Position numbers and translations under genes: made by a program
Shown here: in pieces, positions 23,013 through 35,144 of the stretch
Layout of the letters: the number at the start of each line of letters is the position of its first letter
How positions within the stretch are numbered: position 1 is the first letter of the stretch
The notes under the pieces: generated by a model
The model's database searches: none
Told to the model about the DNA's origin: nothing
What the model saw: the letters and a program-made list of their open reading frames with translations, nothing else
Assembly (NCBI GenBank): GCA_033782935.1
Contig: JAWQEG010000065.1
Location: 1,513,001 to 1,577,000 of the forward strand
Reading direction: 5' to 3'
DNA length: 64,000 nucleotides
DNA from: Petrolisthes cinctipes
Lineage: Eukaryota > Arthropoda > Malacostraca > Decapoda > Porcellanidae

Positions 23013-24161
23013 TGGAGGGAGATTTTAAGAAAGCCTTTGCCAAGATCGGAACACAAGTGACAGTGTGAAGGATTAAAAGGTCCCCTCGGGAGTCTGAACA
23101 TGCCTCCTTCCCTTTTCCTTTCCTACACACACACACACACACACACTGTGCTGAAATGTGTAGCCTTTGTTTATCCGTTTATCTAGCAGGGAGCAAAATA
23201 AGTTGAAAAATTATGCTTGGGTTGTAGAGATAAAACTAACCATGGGATATTCTTCCAGATAGTCTCATTGGAAGGAATATGTCTGAATAAATGAGTGAAG
23301 CAAGTGGCTCACACCAGAACAGAGAAGGGCGGTGTGGCGGATGAGGGGGGGGGGATTAACTTGGGTTGACCGCCGTCAGGTTTGAGGAGGGTTGAAGGAT
23401 GGGAGTGGTCAGGTGGGAATGTGGGGAAGGTTAATGTTAATCAGTTTTCATCTTAAGAATTTTCCATGCAGATAACATAATCATACTGTTTTAGGATTGC
23501 TATAATAAAATTGTTATGAAAAGACATAAACTGATTTGTAATAGTTTTAATAGTAACATGTCCTAAGTAAATATTTACATACTCTTAAATTTAAAAATAC
23601 AATCTGTCTCTCTCTCTCTCTCTCTTATATCTAATTCATCTTCACTGCTGGAATCATTCGCCACGTTAATGACAAATTCTTCCACCAGGTGTTTGCATAC
23701 AATGTCATTTCTAATATGTTCCTGCTCTAATTTTCTCGTATGCTCCAGACATTTTTGCCAATTTTCTGGTGTCACTTTGGCCACTGCATTTCTGGTTATT
23801 TCTCCACCACACGCATTGTCTGATTATTATTGGAATTATTTTTTCTGACTTCCTCTTTCACCTGAGCCCATAATATAAGTTCTATGGGATTAAATTGACA
23901 GTGGTCGTAATACTTCATGTCAATAGTCTTATGCTATATTGTCTATTTGATATTGTTGCCTGTCTTTGCTTCTTTCCACCAGATGTAGCAACTCAAGCTT
24001 GGAGTGTTGTGGGTTGCATTGAATGTTGTTCTTACTGTCCGAGTCATTGTCCCTGGCCAGCCTGTATTCCCTCAGGTCGAGAGGTCAGGTGCGTTCGGCC
24101 TTTGACATTGACTTTGAAGTAAAAAAGATGATATTCTACCCTCAACTTTCCTGAGACAGAT
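23013..24161 (-). mobile_element. Mariner-like element copy A, 5'-truncated at its left end
   Basis: From 23013 the sequence runs nearly identical to copy B (24193 onward) for about 580 bp and again over the C-terminal transposase fragment, ending at the shared terminus CCTGAGACAGA at 24161. The left terminal repeat is missing. On the minus strand 23575-23784 encodes VTPENWQKCLEHTRKLEQEH, the C-terminal block of the DD82E-like transposase also seen in copy B and at 38.0 kb. The upstream catalytic part is frameshifted (23800-23990). Confidence 0.75.
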
Positions 24162-24173
24162 TATACTACTATA

Positions 24174-26003
<1,830 letters not shown>

Positions 26004-26109
26004 TATACTATAAAAGTCAAACCAGAATATACTGAGCCTTCGGGTAGGGTCGAGGATTAAGAGCGGCGGTGCCAAATCACCACCAAAACATACCCACATG
26101 GTATCCAAC

Positions 26110-26285
26110 ATTCTCTGTGATAAATTTAATGGGGTTGCCTTCGCTGTAAGAGCAACTGACTGAGAGGGATCTAATAGGGGTCCTCTATTGGCCTTCTCAT
26201 GGAGGAAATATCTATTTACATTATAAATAATTTCCTTGGCTTGGCTGTGGAGAACACCGACGCGCTTGGGAGATGTGTCGTTCAT
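26110..26285 (-). pseudogene. Mariner-like transposase N-terminal fragment outside copy B
   Basis: The minus strand reads VLHSQAKEIIYNVNRYFLHE and then SQSVALTAKATP, which corresponds closely to the N-terminus MLHSREKELIYNVNKYFLEE at 39292. It lies beyond the right terminal repeat of copy B, so it belongs to a different, otherwise lost copy. The rest of the open frame (to 25914) shows no transposase similarity. Confidence 0.65.
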
Positions 26286-26535
26286 AGTGGTTGGTGCGAG
26301 AATGACCAGGTGACTACTGTTGGTGGGAGTGTCAACTTATTCCCTCGCCTCTCCTTCCCCATCACACAGTACTTATGGAGTCTCTTCAGGAAGCTTTGTG
26401 TCCTCCCAAGGTGGTTTGGGGGGGGGAGGCGAGACCTGGGGTTGGGGGCGCCAGCTATTCCTCCGGGGGTACAATAAACTTTCCTGACCAATCCCTCGGT
26501 ACACCCGGAGGCTGTAGAAGAATAAAGATTACCAA

Positions 26536-26680
<145 letters not shown>

Positions 26681-26849
26681 CCCACACACACACACACACA
26701 CACAAACTCACCCACCCACACACACACACACACAATAGAAATAAATACCGTGAATAAAAGACTGAAATAAGACACACACACACACACACAGAGTAGAAAT
26801 AAATAATGTGAATAAAGGAGTGAAATAAGAAACACACAAGACCTCAATA

Positions 26850-27250
26850 CTCGTGGGAATGTGAGTATATATATGTATGTATGTTATGGTAGGGTTTGTT
26901 GGGGTTTGTCGAGGTTATAAGCTGGAGTATATTATTCCCAATTGTTCCATAACCTCAGTGCACGTAGGAATGTGAGTATATAAATTATGTATGTATGTTA
27001 TGGTAGGGTTTGTTGAGGTTATAAGCTTGAGTATATTATTCCCAATTGTTCCATAACCTCAGTGCATGTGGGAATTAGAGCATATAATATTATGTATGTA
27101 GGTTATATTGGGATTATGTTGGGGTTATAATAGGGATGATTTGAGTATGTTGGGTCTATAAGTATGTTGGGGTATATATTTTGGTTCTATAATGTGTTAT
27201 GATGTTGGTTGGGTTATATTCCAAACTTTACCTTAATAATTAAACACTTC
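26850..27250. repeat. About 110-bp imperfect tandem repeat (TATGTATGTTATGGTAGGG)
   Basis: TATGTATGTTATGGTAGGG, then GAGGTTATAAGCTKGAGTAT and CCATAACCTCAGTGCA recur two to three times with decay. No gene. Confidence 0.75.
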
Positions 27251-27399
27251 GTAATGTAAATATATGTATGTATGTTATATTGTGGCTATATTTTGAATTA
27301 TTATGCTGGAGTATGTTATGCCTAACTTACTTTAAACATTATACCACAAACTGTACAACCACTAACCCACCCCTCCTTTTCCCACAACTAACAGTTATT

Positions 27400-27745
27400 A
27401 TAGCCTACGTTACATACCTCTTACCTCACCACCTCCCTCCTTCTCCCACTACCAACTGTACCAACACCATATCTCATCCACCCCATACTCACTACTGCTC
27501 ATTCACACACTCCCTTCATCTCCCACTATCCACTCTACCACCATCACCAACCCACTCCACACACTCACACACTCCCTTCATCTCCCACTATCCACTATAC
27601 CACCATCACCAACCCACTCCACACACTCACACACTCCCTTCATCTCCCACTATACCACCATCACCAACCCACTCCACACGCTCCCTTCATCTCCCACTAT
27701 CCACTATACCACCATCACCAACCCACTCCATCCCTCTCCTCCCTC
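27400..27745. repeat. CCATCACCAACCCACTCCAC minisatellite
   Basis: About four copies of CACTCCCTTCATCTCCCACT followed by ATACCACCATCACCAACCCA are present, with variable TCCACACACTCA spacers. The 160-codon open frame across it is due to the repeat. Confidence 0.9.
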
Positions 27746-27847
27746 TATAATTTACTGTACCTTTCACTTTACCACCCATTGTAACACTCCCACCCACTTC
27801 TTGTACCCAACAGATCCACGAATCCTACGGCAATAATGTGTACTGTA

Positions 27848-28060
27848 CAGTTGGACACATGAATGGGTGGTACAGCCCAGGTGAAAGATACTTGTCCCAT
27901 TTGAGTAACCAGTGTCTATTATCAGGTACTTGCTTTTTATTACCATCCTCAATACTGACTTCTGCCCCTGATGTCTCCTATTTGGCACTAAGGAACTTGA
28001 TATTGGGAGAAACTGACCATCTTTCACTTGGGCTGTACCACCCATTCATGTGTCCAACTG
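27848..28060. mobile_element. Mariner-type MITE, 213 bp, TA target duplication
   Basis: CAGTTGGACACATGAATGGG starts at 27848 and its inverse ends at 28060; the terminal repeats match over about 42 bp with a single difference. TA flanks both sides (27846-27847 and 28061-28062). The CAGT terminus and TA duplication fit Tc1/mariner. There is no coding capacity; the transcript would form a long hairpin. Confidence 0.9.
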
Positions 28061-28429
28061 TACACGGTGCAGTCCCCCGTACAGACGTGGACTAAATTCA
28101 TGATTGGAGCCACTCCGATGTGACTCCAAAACACCCGAGGATTGAGCAAGAGAAGCATCCCCTCCCCCCTCCACAAACACACACTCTTCACATGTGCAAT
28201 CTCTTTGTTTGGTGCTTCGTTTTATTCAACTCAGGAGTTTCGTTTTCACACTGGGGTGGCTCCGACGAACGACTTTTCTCTACAACTGTACATCCCTGTG
28301 GTTTTCATTTCGGGCTAATTTCTGTCCCTAGTCGCTTGATACAAAACTCACTTGTACTCACTTGTAGGCAGCCTAAGGCGATCTATATTAATATCTATAT
28401 TAATTAACTAATCCACAACATTTGACCCT

Positions 28430-28877
28430 CCAAAGACAAATGAAACTACAATTGTAATAGTTTTCTTTTATTTCACACCCTTTCTCTCTCACAACCTGTC
28501 ACTCACTCATTCATTCATTCACCCCTTCATACTCTCCCCCAACCACCCACCCACTCACTCCCCTTCTCTCCCATTCACCCCTTTATACTTTCCCTCACTG
28601 ACCTCCTCTCTCTTCCTCCCTCACTTCATGACCCCATCTCTCCCCCACTCATTCACCAACTCTCCCCTTCCCTCACTAATATACTCACTCCCCTCTCCCC
28701 TTCCCCTCCCTCACTGATCCCCTATCTCACTCCCATTCTCCCCTTCATACTCTTCCCCAATGACCCCTTCTCTTTTCCCTTCCCCTCACTGATCCCCTAT
28801 CTCCCTCTATTCCATTCTCCCCTTCATACTCTTCCCCAATGACCCCTTCTATTTTCCCTTACCTTATACCTATACTG

Positions 28878-28947
<70 letters not shown>

Positions 28948-29470
28948 GAAGGTGTTATAGAGGATAGAGAGAAATAATCACTTATATATACTTATACTTA
29001 TTGTATAGTGGATAAAGGGTGATAATTATTGATTGATATTAGGCGCAGGAAGGAAATAAAATGAAATAGAAAAAAGGGACAGTTGAAGAACTGAAAGGGA
29101 GTGGCGTAAAGGGTGATAGGCATTGTGGTATCATAGGGAGGGTAGAGGGAAAGAGGGGGATAGAGAGAGGGTAAGGGTGATGGAGAGGTGTAGGGGGATT
29201 TAGAGAGGGTGTGGAAGGGTGATGGAGAGGTGTAGGGGGATTTAGAGAGGGGCGTGGAAGGGTGATTGAGGGGTTGAACCAGGGTTTTATGGGAATATAT
29301 AGAGGGAGATACAGGGAGATAGAGAGAAATAACATATATAGAGAGAGATACAGGGAGATAGAGAGAAATAACATATATAGAGAGAGATACAGGGAGATAG
29401 AGAGAAATAACATATATATAGAGAGAGATACAGGGAGATAGACAGGATTACAGGAAGATAGAGAGAGACA
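28430..29470. repeat. Pyrimidine-rich and purine-rich satellite-like block
   Basis: CTCCCCTTCATACTC-type repeats (28480-28860), a GA run (28881-28944) and a 40-bp purine repeat GATACAGGGAGATAGAGAGA in four copies (29300-29440) follow each other. No gene is supported. Confidence 0.85.
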
Positions 29471-29539
29471 GGGAAATAGAAAGAATTATTGAGAGAGATA
29501 CAGATGAAGAAAGAATATGTTGGTCAATTTGGAGTTCAC

Positions 29540-29640
29540 ATTTTCCTTCAGACTATTCCAGGCAAAAGGTTACCTCCGTTTAGTTGGTGTTAATCTGTTT
29601 CGTGGAACAGTTTGGAGGAATCTGTACCCTCCATTTTGCC
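29540..29640. repeat. Single copy of the GGAGGAATC dispersed repeat
   Basis: TTTCGTGGAACAGTTTGGAG with flanking CAGACTATTCCAGGCAAAAG matches the dispersed family seen at 8.4, 11.6 and 18.5 kb and tandemly amplified at 18.66-19.30 kb. Confidence 0.7.
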
Positions 29641-30316
29641 GACATTTTTCTTTTATCAGGACTTATTATATAGAAAATAAAATGTCGCAATAGAATAATA
29701 TAGAACAATGATTAATTTGCAAGAAGACCTCCTTAGGCCTGGAAGATCCTGTAGGAAGAAGGAGAAGGTGATAGAGAAGTGGGAGAAGATAGAAGGAAAG
29801 GAGGAACAGGGAGAAGGTGACAAATAGAGAGGTTCGACAGCAACAATGAAGGAAAAAATAGAAGGACAGAATAATACAACAATAATAATCATAATAAATA
29901 ATTGTGATAATAGTTGTGATAACTTATAATAAAAGTCTGCCATATCAATGAAAATAAAATAAATATATATAACGAAATACAGTGATTTTTATTCTGCCTT
30001 TTTATGAAAAGATAGATAGATAGATAGAATGGCAGATTGACTGATAGATAGATAGATAGATGGACATCACGGACTTTGTAGTGATGAATGTACAGCTCCG
30101 GACAGACCAAGCGACAACACCCCATCCATCATCGACTTGGTTTGGGCCTCGTCGGATCTGGCAACAGTTGTAGGTGGAGGGAGGGGGGATATTAGTGGGA
30201 GAGAAATGTGGGCTGGGCTATATAGGAGGTAATGTGGGAGGGTAACGAATGATCAGGTAGAGGAGACGTGTGTCAAGAGGAATCAATGAACGGTGTCGAA
30301 TCAGCAATAGTTTAAA

Positions 30317-30400
30317 GCAGGGTTCTTTAAACTTTTTCAGTCTTGACCCAGTTTTTACTATGACATCATTCTCGCGACCCATACTTCTAGAAAGATCTTT
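30317..30400. mobile_element. Possible hAT terminal fragment
   Basis: CAGGGTTCTTTAAACTTTTT at 30317, followed by CTTGACCC and CGCGACCC, resembles the outer end of hAT-type elements, which often begin CAGGGGTTC. GGGGTCGTGAGCC at about 30549 could be related. No matching second end was established. Confidence 0.3.
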
Positions 30401-30856
30401 TACATATAACCAGAATTATTATTATTATTTATTATTATTAACATTCATATTAGGTAAAATCCGAGGATTCGCTCGCATAAAACTAGGTAATAATTTTAAG
30501 ACATAATAATGTCCTTTTCGTTACCTTTTTAATGGTACAAATATAAATGAGGGGTCGTGAGCCAAACGTGAGTTACGCGTACCTTAATTATGGGAGACTG
30601 GCCAGAAACTAAGTCCCAATGTTTTCCTCACTTCGTGCTGACACTTCTGAAGTGAGCCACTTAACACATCATACGCATGGAAAGTAGTGACCACAGACGA
30701 TTATGGGATATCACACGATTGACTAGCCAATGAGATCACTGTATAGAAGCCCAGCCATGTTTCTTCGAGCCAATCATTATCCATATTTCATTAACACGTG
30801 CGGATTAACATCAAGAATTTCAATCACCGCCATTTTCACTTCCCTTCACTTCCATT

Positions 30857-31899
30857 ATGGCTGTGAATTGTGAAGGTTGTGCCGTGAGCTCGTGGGAAAT
30901 ATGTAACATCATTTACGAGAACAATAACGCAGCTATAGACATATTTCAGGATCACGGTGTACTGAAAAGGGAAGTTCAGTGTCCTAAGTGTTCTAAACCG
31001 GCTTCTTTAGTATTTAGGAAGTCGGACAACAGACTTATTTGGCGGTGTCACCGGACATACGTGGCCGGCAAGAAAAAAAGAAAACGCTGCAACTTTTACT
31101 CAGCCTTCAATAAAGGCTCTTTTCTTAATAACAGTAAGCTAGATGAGTGGAAAATCCTTGGTTTTGTGACTTTGTGGGTGCGGCGGGATTTTAAACATTG
31201 GCACGCTGTAGAAAGGCTACAAATTAATAAACAAACTAGTGTCGATTGGCGGTCTATGTGCTCGGAAGTGACTATTAATTGGTTTGAAAATCAACCACAG
31301 ATTGGAGGCCCTAACATCGTCGTAGAAATTGACGAAACCCTCATCACTAGGGCCAAGTACGGGGTCAGCCGCATCCCCAAACAAGTCTGGCTGTTTGGGG
31401 GTATTGAACGAATTTCTAAAAAACGGTTTGTTATACCCCTTATCGACGAACAGTGCACCCCAGAAAAACGGAGCAAGGACATTCTCATCCCTTACATCAT
31501 CAAATACATACGGCAGGGTTCAATTATCTACAGCGACGAGTGGAGGGCCTACTCTACATTATACCGCGAGGGATTTAGACTCGCCACTATTAACCACTCT
31601 CAGAACTTCGTCCACCCTACATTGAGCGGATGTGGCGGGACGTTAAGAATTACATAACTAGGTGTGGCATTCGAACAAAATATCTTAAACAGTATCTGGC
31701 CCGTTATCTGTTCATAAAAACGTACAAAGAGGAATCTCTACACTACTTCCTGCTCCAAGCCGCCAAATTGTACCCACCCCAAGGTGACCAGCCTCCACAG
31801 CCACACCCACTCTCCGAGGACGAGTTCTCTGATGGTTTCTCTGGTTTCTCTGACGACGACTACCCTGACGACCCCCAGCCTGGACCTAGCCAACGATAA
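30857..31899 (+). pseudogene. Merlin (ISXO2-like) transposase, frameshifted near its end
   Basis: The first frame (30857-31657) has a cysteine-rich zinc-ribbon-like N-terminus (VQCPKCSKPASLVF, WRCHR) and the DDE domain: EIDETLITRAKYG (first D), QVWLFGGIERISKKRF, IYSDEWRAYSTL (second D) and NHSQNFVHP. The conserved IERMWRDVKNYI, carrying the final catalytic glutamate, appears in another frame from about 31623. The linker that normally follows FVHP is missing, so a short deletion most likely caused the frameshift. The C-terminus ends in an acidic proline-rich tail to 31899. Apart from this lesion the frame is long and clean, suggesting recent loss. Confidence 0.85.
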
Positions 31900-31931
31900 G
31901 GTGGGCCTATTAAAAATGGAGGAAGGACATA

Positions 31932-32440
31932 CTCATCCCGTACATTATCAAATGTAAGGGTTAGGTCCCGGTAGTTTGCCCCGGTTAGGTCCCGGTAGTC
32001 TGCCACGGTTAGGTCCCGGTAGTCTGCCCCGGTTAGGTCCCGGTAGTCTGCCCCAGTCTAGGTTAGGTTAGGTCAGGTCAGGTCAGGTTAGGTTAATTTT
32101 TTAAAGTTGGCTCGGATTTTCCATTTTTCAGTATTTATGGGTCCTAGAAACAGGAAAATCCGAGCCAAGTTTTCTCATCCCGTACATTATCAAATGTAAG
32201 GGTTAGGTCCCGGTAGTCTGCCCCGGTTAGGTCCCGGTAGTCTGCCACGGTTAGGTCCCGGTAGTCTGCCCCGGTTAGGTCCCGGTAGTCTGCCCCAGTC
32301 TAGGTTGGGTTAGGTCAGGTCAGGTCAGGTTAGGTTGATTTTTTAAAGTTGGCTCGGATTTTCCATTTTTCAGTATTTATGGGTCCTAGAAACAGGAAAA
32401 TCCGAGCCAAGTTTCGTCAAAAGTTGGCTCGGATTTTCCA
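31932..32440. repeat. 242-bp tandem block with GGTTAGGTCCCGGTAG minisatellite and inverted arms
   Basis: Two copies of a 242-bp unit start at 31932 and 32174. Each contains a transposase-derived lead (CTCATCCCGTACATTATCAA), four to five units of GGTTAGGTCCCGGTAGTCTG, a TTAGG/TCAGG-type run, and a foldback whose arms TTGGCTCGGATTTTCC and inverse lie at 32107-32122/32153-32168 and 32349-32364/32395-32410. A further single arm lies at 32424-32439. The arm core AAAATCCGAG also occurs in the 5' terminal repeat at 30457. Confidence 0.85.
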
Positions 32441-32834
32441 TTTTTCAACATTTATACCTTTTCATCAAAGCCAGTTATGCTAATTTACGCGTTTTTCCCC
32501 CACCCAAAACCCCCGGTTCCCAACGCCTCCCCCAAGATTGTCGGGTAAGGGATATGGGCAGAACAAGTGATTTCCCCCATCTAAAAACAACTCTAAATGC
32601 TATAAAACAGCTATATAAAGTGATCTAGGAAAAAAAATATCAAAAATTGGATGAGAGCGAATCCTAGTATTTTACCTAATATTATTATTTATTGTTATCG
32701 TTATTGTTATTAATATATAATATTATTAATAGTTATCATTATCATCATCGTTATTGTTATTATTATTATTATTATTGTTATTATTATTATTATTAATAAT
32801 ATTATACGTATCATGTGAGGTGTATATCTCTTAC

Positions 32835-33093
32835 CTCTTGGTGGATCGTGCTCTGATCTTTTCCTGTTTCTCGTGTGCGTGATGCAGACCTCAGTTAGGG
32901 TGAGTATAGCACCAAATACACACAACACAAACATACACACACCATACAGGTACAATTCCTCAAAAAAGCATCGGTACTCAGAGGGTAGATAGTTTCTAAA
33001 TCGTAAGTTCTGGGTCACTTGTGTTGCTTCAGTAGGGTTGGTATGCATGAAATGATATTCAGCTTGGCTAATATTGGTTTTGTGGTAACACAT
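32835..33093 (-). CDS. Candidate host exon encoding a one-span membrane protein
   Basis: The minus strand opens at an ATG at 33093 with adenine at -3. It runs in frame to 32835, where a strong donor (AAGAG then GTAAGA) follows. The 86 residues include EELYLYGVCMFVLCVFGAIL, one clear membrane segment, followed by basic RNRKR. I do not recognise the family. A possible acceptor on the same strand, with a long pyrimidine tract and CTACAG, lies at about 29752 and would join in phase to GSSRPKEVFLQIN. The intron would then contain the Merlin element. Without transcripts this is only a candidate. Confidence 0.35.
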
Positions 33094-33099
33094 ACTCAG

Positions 33100-34365
33100 A
33101 GTTTCAGATTATCAAGATGTGATATAAATGTCATAGTAATATTATCACAACACTGATAAATCATTATCGGTATAAGGGTTCTGTGAATAGTATAACTTAG
33201 TCCATAACATCCTTCGGGGTTTTAACTGTGATACAGGAAAATTGTTAACTGAAAACGAATATGATTCACAACACAGTTTTAATTATAAGGATTTTAGCTG
33301 AACCAGCTCCTTAATGCTTTAATTCATGCTTCACATTTTGCACTGAATTTTGTAGGAATCGAAATGGTGTTTGCTTCAGTACAAACTTTGAAACATGACA
33401 GTATAATGAAGTGCTATAGATTATCTTGAAGTTCGCATGTTCGCTTTTCAGATTTTATTGAAAATATGTGGTGTTTATAATACAAGATTATATACCCGCA
33501 TGATTACATAACAAAGATACACTGTTATAATAATAATAATAATAATAATAATAAGACGTGTAGAACTGTAGTACTTAGTAAAGCTACACCAACAACATGG
33601 GCCATCAAGGTGGTTCAGTTTCAAACGTCACGGTATCATGGTTCAAAAGTATGTTGTGAACCAATGGGTGTGCATAAGTGGCACATGGCAACTGAGATTT
33701 CAGGGCTACCAACATGTGCTACTTGGTCTGCATTATGTTGGTACGCCTGCAGTTCAGATGTCCCTGAGTTGCCACTTGCTGATTTTGGCATATGTCTATG
33801 ATCGAGCATGATAATTTTGCTCTCCATACTTGCCTATCTGCTAATGTAGCGAGAACATATCAGTGGTAGTAGAATACAAAATTTGTATATTTTAGAATAA
33901 ATTGCATGAAAAACAATGATACCCAAAACAGAGAAAAATTGAGGTTTATGTTTTATATGTCATATAGTGACTAACGTGGTGAAGAGCGATGATGACTCCT
34001 CGGGTTGTCTGTGAGCTCTCCATTGGTGCTTATGAATCCTATGTGTTGCCATCACCACAATGATAAGCTAGAATCTCATTAGGCACGTAATCAGCTGAGG
34101 CAGACATTGGCCTATTACCTACGAGTTATTTTAATAATGCGGCATGATAACTCATAGTTCATTCAGAGCGAATCGACTGAGACCTGTATAACGAAATTAA
34201 GCACAAATTAATCCCTATTTGTCAACTCATTCCTTTGGCCTGTCATGTTATCTAAGATGCATTACTTTGCGAGAATACATAATAACTTAGTGGTGATGCG
34301 TATGAGAGAATATCCATCTATTTTCACACCCTTATGTAACACACACGACTGCAGCAATAACAATA
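33100..34365. other. No gene recognised
   Basis: AT-rich sequence with an ATA run at 33525-33553. Short open frames at 33610-33827 on both strands overlap each other and show no known domain. Confidence 0.45.
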
Positions 34366-34369
34366 TTTA

Positions 34370-35110
34370 ATGTGTGATGATGAGAGAATGATGGAAACTC
34401 ACAGTCACGATAACCAACCCAAACGATGCTGCTGTCAATGTGACTTTAATGTTCGCTTCAAGACACATCGTGACCAGGTGGCTCGATACTTTTTGGAGTG
34501 AGTGTTCATTCATAAGGGAAATGCATTCCATTTTCATGACCTTCCAAAGGATGAAAATCTCGGAGAAAATTGAATACAAGTTTGTGGTGCGACAAAAAAT
34601 CTTAAAACTGGTTACATTTATAGTCACCATTTTTACTTGAATTCACACGACATAAATATAAAGTACGAGTTGTTGGACATACCAGTACCATCAAAGCAAA
34701 GAAAATTCAAGTCTGGAGCAGTGCCAACTCTTCATTTACACGAAATGGAAGAAGGTAAATACTATTTAAGTTTGTATTGTGGTAGAGCAAAAAGGAAACC
34801 AAAGGATATACTGGACTGTAATTGTGTAGATAAAATTAATCTATAATAATACATGTGGAGAGAGAGATGCATATATAATAGAAGACTTTCTTGATACATG
34901 CATTACCTTGAAAATTATATGAGTCAACATTTCATTCTCATTTATAGTTGAATATATATTTTTTGTAAAATCATTTGAGAACTCCATTATTATGATAATT
35001 ACTCGAGTAAAATATACAGTTTATTTACAGTTCAATACAATATTATTGCATAATTTCTTTAACTCCATTACTCAAGTTAAATAAAATTATCAATCCTTCC
35101 TCCTTCCCAC

Positions 35111-35144
<34 letters not shown>

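Larger units (their letters stand above)
30453..32676 (+). mobile_element. Merlin-type element with TIRs, transposase and internal repeats
   Basis: The termini GGTAAAATCCGAGGATTCGC at 30453 and its inverse ending at 32676 match at 20 of 22 positions. The flanking octamers TCATATTA (30445-30452) and TAATATTA (32677-32684) match at seven of eight. A GG start and an 8-bp duplication fit the Merlin superfamily, and the element carries an ISXO2-like DDE transposase. Length is 2,224 bp. The 3' third consists of minisatellite and inverted AAAATCCGAG-type motifs. The AT-rich target makes the duplication only moderately convincing. Confidence 0.75.
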
